DNA from: UBA2883 sp050873965
GTDB taxonomy: Bacteria > Cyanobacteriota > Vampirovibrionia > Gastranaerophilales > Gastranaerophilaceae
Direction: 5' to 3'
Assembly (NCBI GenBank): GCA_050873965.1
Contig: JBNMJS010000064.1
Coordinates: 1 to 10,772, forward strand
Length of the DNA stretch: 10,772 nucleotides
The position numbers and the translations under genes are program-made. The notes under the pieces are model-generated. The model did not search any database and had not been told where the DNA came from. It worked only from the letters and a program-made list of their open reading frames with translations. Shown here one piece after another: positions 7,911 through 10,772 of this stretch (its first letter is position 1; each line of letters begins with the position of its first letter).

Positions 7911-8141
7911 TTAATCAAATAGTCCGTTAGCATTTGCTTGAATAAACAAAATTACTGCAATAGCAACAATCGCTGTGATAAATAAAAACCATAAAATATT
8001 CAAAACAGTTTCACTTAAAGCAGAGAAAAATCCTTCTTCGCTTTTTTTAGGTTTTCTATATGCTGGGTCAACCCATTCACCACAGTTTTTGCATTTTTTA
8101 GCATCATCCGGTATTTCACTTTTACAAAATGGACAAAGCAT
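7911..8141 (-). CDS. Small zinc-ribbon, single-pass membrane protein
   Basis: The 76-residue product opens with a CPFC...CKNCG zinc ribbon (Cys 3, 6, 17 and 20). A basic, proline-containing linker (about 26-34) and one hydrophobic helix at about 46-68 follow, and it ends NGLFD. Zinc ribbon plus tail-side membrane helix is a common layout among uncharacterised small bacterial proteins; no function can be assigned. With no signal peptide, the ribbon probably faces the cytoplasm, near the membrane. An AAGGAG Shine-Dalgarno six bases before the ATG is one of the strongest in the window. It lies between the tolC-like gene (73-base gap) and lepA (38-base gap), and there is no reason from sequence to tie it to either. 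Confidence 0.83.
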   Translation of the reverse strand: MLCPFCKSEIPDDAKKCKNCGEWVDPAYRKPKKSEEGFFSALSETVLNILWFLFITAIVAIAVILFIQANANGLFD

Positions 8142-8191
8142 TGTTTACTCCTTAAAAAAATAATTAACTATTACATTTAGAGTATCATATT

Positions 8192-8220
8192 ATTATATTC
8201 ATTGTAAAGCGATTTTATAA
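8192..8220 (-). promoter_or_regulatory. Candidate promoter of the zinc-ribbon gene
   Basis: TTATAA (8220-8215, four of six matches), a 17-base spacer and a perfect TATAAT (8197-8192) point to a start near 8185 and a leader of about 44 bases ending in AAGGAG. The -35 overlaps the stop of the upstream gene. A second reading, TTTACA (8207-8202) with an extended TGATACTCT, is nearly as good, so the exact element is uncertain. Confidence 0.4.
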
Positions 8221-9597
8221 ATTTGTTTCAGTAGTGTAATCTTTTCCACCAACAGATTTATATAATGATATTGTAGAAATAATGTAATTTATTTTTGAAT
8301 TTACTTCTTCTTTGTTTACTATTAATAGGTTTTGTTCAGATTTTAGTTTTGCTAAGTCTGATAATGCACCAATTGTATTTTGTTCAGAAGATAAAGAATA
8401 TTTCATTTTTTCTAGATTATCTTTTTCAATATCTCTGTCCATTTTTCTTTTTGATAATTTTGCATTAGACATAGCATCATTCACTTCTTGAAGCGATGTT
8501 AAAATTGTTTTGTTATACAATTCTACGGCTTTTTGATATTCATATTTCATATATCTTACTTTTGCCATTTTTGCACCACCAGAGAATAAATCAAAGTTAG
8601 GTGCGATGCCTGCCAATGAACGGAAAGTATTTGGTGCAAATATTCTATCTAGATAGAATGAATTGAAACCTATTTCACCAAAGATATTTATTTTAGGTAA
8701 AATTTCTCTACGTGCAACTCTTACATCAAGACCTGTTTTCTTTATGTAAAATTCAGATTGAATAATATCTGGTCTATATTGTATTATTTCTGAACCTATT
8801 TGTAGAGGTATATCAAAGGTCTTCACTTCGTTATATGGACTATGCTTAATGTTAGCAATTGTTCTATCTCCAAGATAAACTTTTAATTGGTTTGTCAAAA
8901 CTTCTTTTATGTCATTTAGACTGTCTAATTCGTTTTCAAGTACGAATAATTGTTGTTTTTCGTTTAGTACTTGAGGTAAAGGACACATACCGTCTTTGTA
9001 TTGTTTTTCTGTTAAAAGAACAACAGTTTTTTGTATATCAACTAATTGATTTTGTAATCTAATTAATTCATCTGTTTTAATCAAATTGTAGTAGTTACTA
9101 GCAAAAGCAGATGTCATGCTTATATAAGTAGCACGTTCGTTTTGTGCAATAATATCTTTTTGTCTTTTTGCACTTTTTGTTGCTAAATAGTTTTTACCCC
9201 ACAAATCTAGTTCGTAAGTCATTGTTAATGGTAAAACATAGTTTGGTTGGCTATATGTGTTAACAGTCATTCTACCAAATCTTAAATCACCTGAGTTAAA
9301 CATTTCTGAATATTCAGGTGTAAAACCAACATGTGGTAATTGATTAGCAAACATCATTTTTACAGTTTCTTGTGCTTGTTTTGTTTTTAAGTTTGCTATT
9401 TTTAAATCTTGGTTATTTTTATAAACATCTTGTAAATATGATGATAAAATATCATCGTTATATTTATCCCACCATTTTAAGTTTAAGTATTCAATATGTT
9501 TGTCTGTTTCTGGTTGTTTACCTTTCGCAAATGTAGGAACTGCCGTTACAACAAAGGCAAACAATATCATCAATATTGCTAAATTAATCTTTTTCAT
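8215..9597 (-). CDS. TolC-family outer-membrane efflux protein
   Basis: TolC-type proteins form trimeric outer-membrane and periplasmic channels for efflux pumps or type I secretion. The 460-residue product has a signal peptide (MKKINLAILMILFAFVV, probable cleavage after TFA near residue 24). Two long, repeated helical halves follow; the typical OEP-family elements include PHVGFTPEYS, YELDLWGKN, RPDIIQSEFYIK, FDLFSGGAKMAK, LTSLQEVNDA and the terminal LYKSVGG. There is no Cys for lipid attachment, so it is TolC-like rather than an NodT/OprM-type lipoprotein. The frame stays open to a TTG at 9630, but the ATG at 9597 is preferred: it has AGAGG (9610-9606) eight bases before it and gives a clean signal peptide. 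No membrane-fusion or RND/ABC pump gene is nearby; the partner must be encoded elsewhere. Confidence 0.92.
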   Translation of the reverse strand: MKKINLAILMILFAFVVTAVPTFAKGKQPETDKHIEYLNLKWWDKYNDDILSSYLQDVYKNNQDLKIANLKTKQAQETVKMMFANQLPHVGFTPEYSEMFNSGDLRFGRMTVNTYSQPNYVLPLTMTYELDLWGKNYLATKSAKRQKDIIAQNERATYISMTSAFASNYYNLIKTDELIRLQNQLVDIQKTVVLLTEKQYKDGMCPLPQVLNEKQQLFVLENELDSLNDIKEVLTNQLKVYLGDRTIANIKHSPYNEVKTFDIPLQIGSEIIQYRPDIIQSEFYIKKTGLDVRVARREILPKINIFGEIGFNSFYLDRIFAPNTFRSLAGIAPNFDLFSGGAKMAKVRYMKYEYQKAVELYNKTILTSLQEVNDAMSNAKLSKRKMDRDIEKDNLEKMKYSLSSEQNTIGALSDLAKLKSEQNLLIVNKEEVNSKINYIISTISLYKSVGGKDYTTETNL

Positions 9598-9615
9598 TTT
9601 GCTAACCTCTTTGTT

Positions 9616-9645
9616 ATCATAATAACACAAAATTATTTTTGTAAA
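9616..9645 (-). promoter_or_regulatory. Promoter of the TolC-family gene
   Basis: TTTACA (9645-9640, five of six), an 18-base spacer and TATGAT (9621-9616, five of six) point to a start near 9609, giving a very short leader. The predicted start would fall within the AGAGG at 9610-9606, so either the true start lies a little upstream or the -10 is one of the adjacent TAT-rich hexamers. It diverges from the promoter of the plus-strand gene. Confidence 0.5.
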
Positions 9646-9665
9646 CTCGTATAATATTAAAAAAT

Positions 9666-9687
9666 AATTAAGTGTCTATTCTTAATT
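9666..9687. promoter_or_regulatory. Inverted repeat between divergent promoters (possible operator)
   Basis: AATTAAG (9666-9672) and CTTAATT (9681-9687) form perfect 7-base arms around an 8-base centre. An outer AT-rich pair, TATAATATT (9650-9658) and AATATTGTATA (9693-9703), is roughly symmetric about the same centre. The inner repeat covers the expected -35 region of the plus-strand gene and sits just upstream of the tolC-like promoter. A regulator site is possible, but such repeats arise easily in DNA this AT-rich. Confidence 0.3.
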
Positions 9688-9699
9688 TTAATAATATTG

Positions 9700-9729
9700 T
9701 ATAATATGTTTAAGAAAAGAAAAGGAGAG
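9700..9729 (+). promoter_or_regulatory. -10 box and Shine-Dalgarno of the BI-1-like gene
   Basis: A perfect TATAAT (9700-9705) points to a start near 9712. There is no recognisable -35, so an activator or an alternative contact may be needed. AGGAG (9723-9727), within a longer purine run, lies seven bases before the ATG at 9735 and fixes that start. The predicted leader is about 23 bases. Confidence 0.6.
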
Positions 9730-9734
9730 TGTAA

Positions 9735-10466
9735 ATGTCAAATCCTGTATTAAATGAAAACTTTGTTGCAGGGAATTCTGCAGATAGAGTTATTACTGGT
9801 CAAACAATGACTGTTAATGGTACATTAGACAAGACTATGTTGTTGTTCTTGTGTGCATTATTACCTGCAGCTTATACTTGGCAACAGTTTACTGCTGGTT
9901 TTACGGATAAGGCTGGCATGTTAATGACTGTTGGTGCAATTGTTGGTTTTATTGCTGCATTGGTGGCTAGTTTTACGAGAAATAAAATTTTTGTTCCAGT
10001 TTATGCCGTATGTGAAGGTTTATTTTTGGGTGGTATTTCTGCTGTATTTAATGCTGCTTATCCAGGAATAGTTATTCAAGCAGTACTTGCAACATTTGCT
10101 GCAATGTTTACTATGCTTGCATTGTATAGATTGAGAGTTATTCAATGTACTGACAAATTTAGAAGTGTTATTTATATTTCAACAATATCAATCGCTGTAT
10201 TGTATTTGATACAATGGATTGCATCTTTCTTCCATTATAGTATCCCTGCAATATTTGGTGCTGGTACTATTGGTATCGGTTTTAGTGTAATCGTTGTTGG
10301 TATTGCAGCATTGAACTTGATTTTAGATTTTGATTTTATCGAACGTGGTGCTCAAAATATGTTGCCAAAAGATTATGAATGGTTTGGTGCATTTGGTTTG
10401 ATGGTTACTTTAGTTTGGTTGTATGTTGAAATGCTAAGATTATTGGCTAAATTGAGAGATAGATAA
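9735..10466 (+). CDS. Bax inhibitor-1-like integral membrane protein
   Basis: The 243-residue product has a polar N-terminus of about 33 residues (SNPVLNENF...) and about seven hydrophobic helices, near 35-49, 60-80, 85-105, 111-130, 145-166, 177-198 and 217-240. The end is diagnostic: NLILDFDFIERGA, then LPKDYEWFGAFGLMVTLVWLYVEMLRLLA, as in the bacterial BaxI_1 branch of the BI-1/TMBIM superfamily. In the related BsYetJ, an acidic pair in the membrane gates a pH-sensitive calcium leak. The Asp residues of LDFDFIE may be the counterpart, which is inference. It is a single-gene unit with its own -10 box, a strong Shine-Dalgarno and a terminator, divergent from the TolC-family gene. The family call is firm; the physiological role in bacteria is unsettled. 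Confidence 0.88.
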   Translation: MSNPVLNENFVAGNSADRVITGQTMTVNGTLDKTMLLFLCALLPAAYTWQQFTAGFTDKAGMLMTVGAIVGFIAALVASFTRNKIFVPVYAVCEGLFLGGISAVFNAAYPGIVIQAVLATFAAMFTMLALYRLRVIQCTDKFRSVIYISTISIAVLYLIQWIASFFHYSIPAIFGAGTIGIGFSVIVVGIAALNLILDFDFIERGAQNMLPKDYEWFGAFGLMVTLVWLYVEMLRLLAKLRDR

Positions 10467-10504
10467 AGATTATTTTATAAAAATGAATTTTTATGATTGC
10501 ATAG

Positions 10505-10540
10505 CAGGGTTTGATATTTTATCAAACCCTGTTGTTTTTA
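10505..10540 (+). terminator. Rho-independent terminator of the BI-1-like gene
   Basis: CAGGGTTTGAT (10505-10515) and ATCAAACCCTG (10521-10531) form a perfect 11-base stem, extendable by one A-T pair to leave a three-base loop. TTGTTTTT follows at once (10532-10539). On the minus strand no T-run adjoins the stem, so it acts in the plus direction only. It is the only clear terminator in the window. Confidence 0.93.
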
Positions 10541-10548
10541 GGTTAAAT

Positions 10549-10572
10549 GTAGGTTGGGCATACTTGCCCAAC
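10549..10572 (+). repeat. REP-like hairpin 1 with GTAG head
   Basis: GTAG (10549-10552) is followed directly by GTTGGGCA (10553-10560), a 4-base loop and the perfect complement TGCCCAAC (10565-10572). A GTAG tetranucleotide at the 5' foot of a GC-richer stem is the hallmark of REP elements handled by RAYT (TnpA-REP) transposases. No T-run follows, so it is not a terminator. Confidence 0.5.
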
Positions 10573-10600
10573 AATAAATATAAATTTAATTTCTCATTAT

Positions 10601-10614
10601 CTTGTCGGCACAAG
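10601..10614. repeat. Short hairpin beside the three-way-junction element
   Basis: CTTGT (10601-10605), loop CGGC and ACAAG (10610-10614) form a 5-base stem. It lies one base before the larger palindrome and at the point where G+C content rises, so it may belong to the same element. Alone it would not be significant. Confidence 0.3.
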
Positions 10615-10615
10615 C

Positions 10616-10684
10616 GAATTTTTGGTAGGGCGTAAGCCAGTAACTAGGAGCAAAACCACGCTTTTGCGACTAGCCAAATAATTC
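10616..10684. repeat. Composite palindrome able to form a three-way junction
   Basis: The outer stem pairs GAATTTTTGG (10616-10625) with CCAAATAATTC (10674-10684), ten pairs with one bulged T at 10679. Inside it are two hairpins. The first is GGC-GTAA-GCC (10629-10638), preceded by GTAG at 10625-10628. The second pairs CTAGGAGCAAAA (10644-10655) with TTTTGCGACTAG (10662-10673), interrupted only by a symmetric GA/GA step that could form sheared G-A pairs. The second hairpin abuts the outer stem. It could be a REP/BIME-like or MITE-like repeat unit, or a structured RNA; no coding content is visible. Confidence 0.5.
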
Positions 10685-10746
10685 AAGAAGAAAACGAAAA
10701 TAATAATATGACAAATTAAAAATTTGAATAGATGATGAAATAAGTT

Positions 10747-10767
10747 GTAGGGTGCATGCAATGCACC
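10747..10767 (+). repeat. REP-like hairpin 2 with GTAG head
   Basis: GTAG (10747-10750) is followed directly by GGTGCAT (10751-10757), loop GCA and the perfect complement ATGCACC (10761-10767). The layout matches the hairpin at 10549-10572, while the stem sequence differs. A longer array could continue beyond the window edge. Confidence 0.5.
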
Positions 10768-10772
10768 AATTG

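Larger units (their letters stand above)
10467..10772. other. Gene-free stretch with terminator and palindrome cluster
   Basis: I see no gene in either strand here. The stretch holds the terminator of the BI-1-like gene, then three GTAG-headed hairpins and a three-way-junction-like palindrome. The part from about 10601 to 10675 is close to half G+C by eye, clearly above the AT-rich DNA on both sides. The separating segments (about 10573-10600 and 10685-10746) are plain AT-rich sequence. Confidence 0.7.

Noticed and set aside
9598..9630. TTG at 9630 as start of the TolC-family gene
   Set aside because: It would put eleven polar residues before the signal peptide and overlap the predicted -10; the ATG at 9597 has a good Shine-Dalgarno.
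10712..10726. CAAATT-AAA-AATTTG hairpin in the terminal gap
   Set aside because: It is short and almost pure A/T, lacks a GTAG head or GC pairs, and is weak as a structure.

Overview
The window is AT-rich DNA of bacterial coding type. It holds ten protein genes: nine on the minus strand (positions 1 to about 9600) and one on the plus strand (9735-10466). There are no tRNA or rRNA genes and no CRISPR array. An MCE/MlaD-type protein and a TolC-type outer-membrane efflux protein point to a cell with two membranes. The LepA sequence reads much like cyanobacterial LepA (for example the ITIK.NAARMNY stretch). With the low G+C, this makes a gut Vampirovibrionia/Melainabacteria (Gastranaerophilales) lineage my best guess. 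That is an inference from remembered sequences, not from a search.

Layout, in the direction of minus-strand transcription (right to left): a TolC-family protein (8215-9597); a small zinc-ribbon membrane protein (7911-8141); lepA (6070-7872); an ABC-type sugar-binding protein gene overlapping tmk by one base (4172-5997); uvrB (2137-4128); and a tight group of a single-MCE-domain protein, upp and deoB (2093 to beyond position 1). On the plus strand a Bax-inhibitor-1-like membrane protein is transcribed divergently from tolC and ends at a strong intrinsic terminator. The last roughly 230 bases hold no gene but carry a cluster of GC-richer palindromes.

By function the genes are mostly housekeeping: nucleotide salvage and synthesis (upp, deoB, tmk), DNA repair (uvrB), translation (lepA), envelope or transport (MCE protein, TolC-like, solute-binding protein), and two small or integral membrane proteins of unclear role. 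Neighbouring genes are not one pathway; only upp-deoB form an obvious functional pair.

Two things stand out. First, four genes that begin likely transcription units (MCE protein, uvrB, solute-binding protein, lepA) have no Shine-Dalgarno sequence. Each has a -10-like hexamer ending exactly six bases before the ATG, which predicts leaderless mRNAs. The other six genes have purine-rich Shine-Dalgarno sites. Second, the region after the terminator at 10505-10540 contains three GTAG-headed hairpins and a roughly 69-base segment that can fold into a three-way junction, resembling REP-type or other non-autonomous repeat elements.
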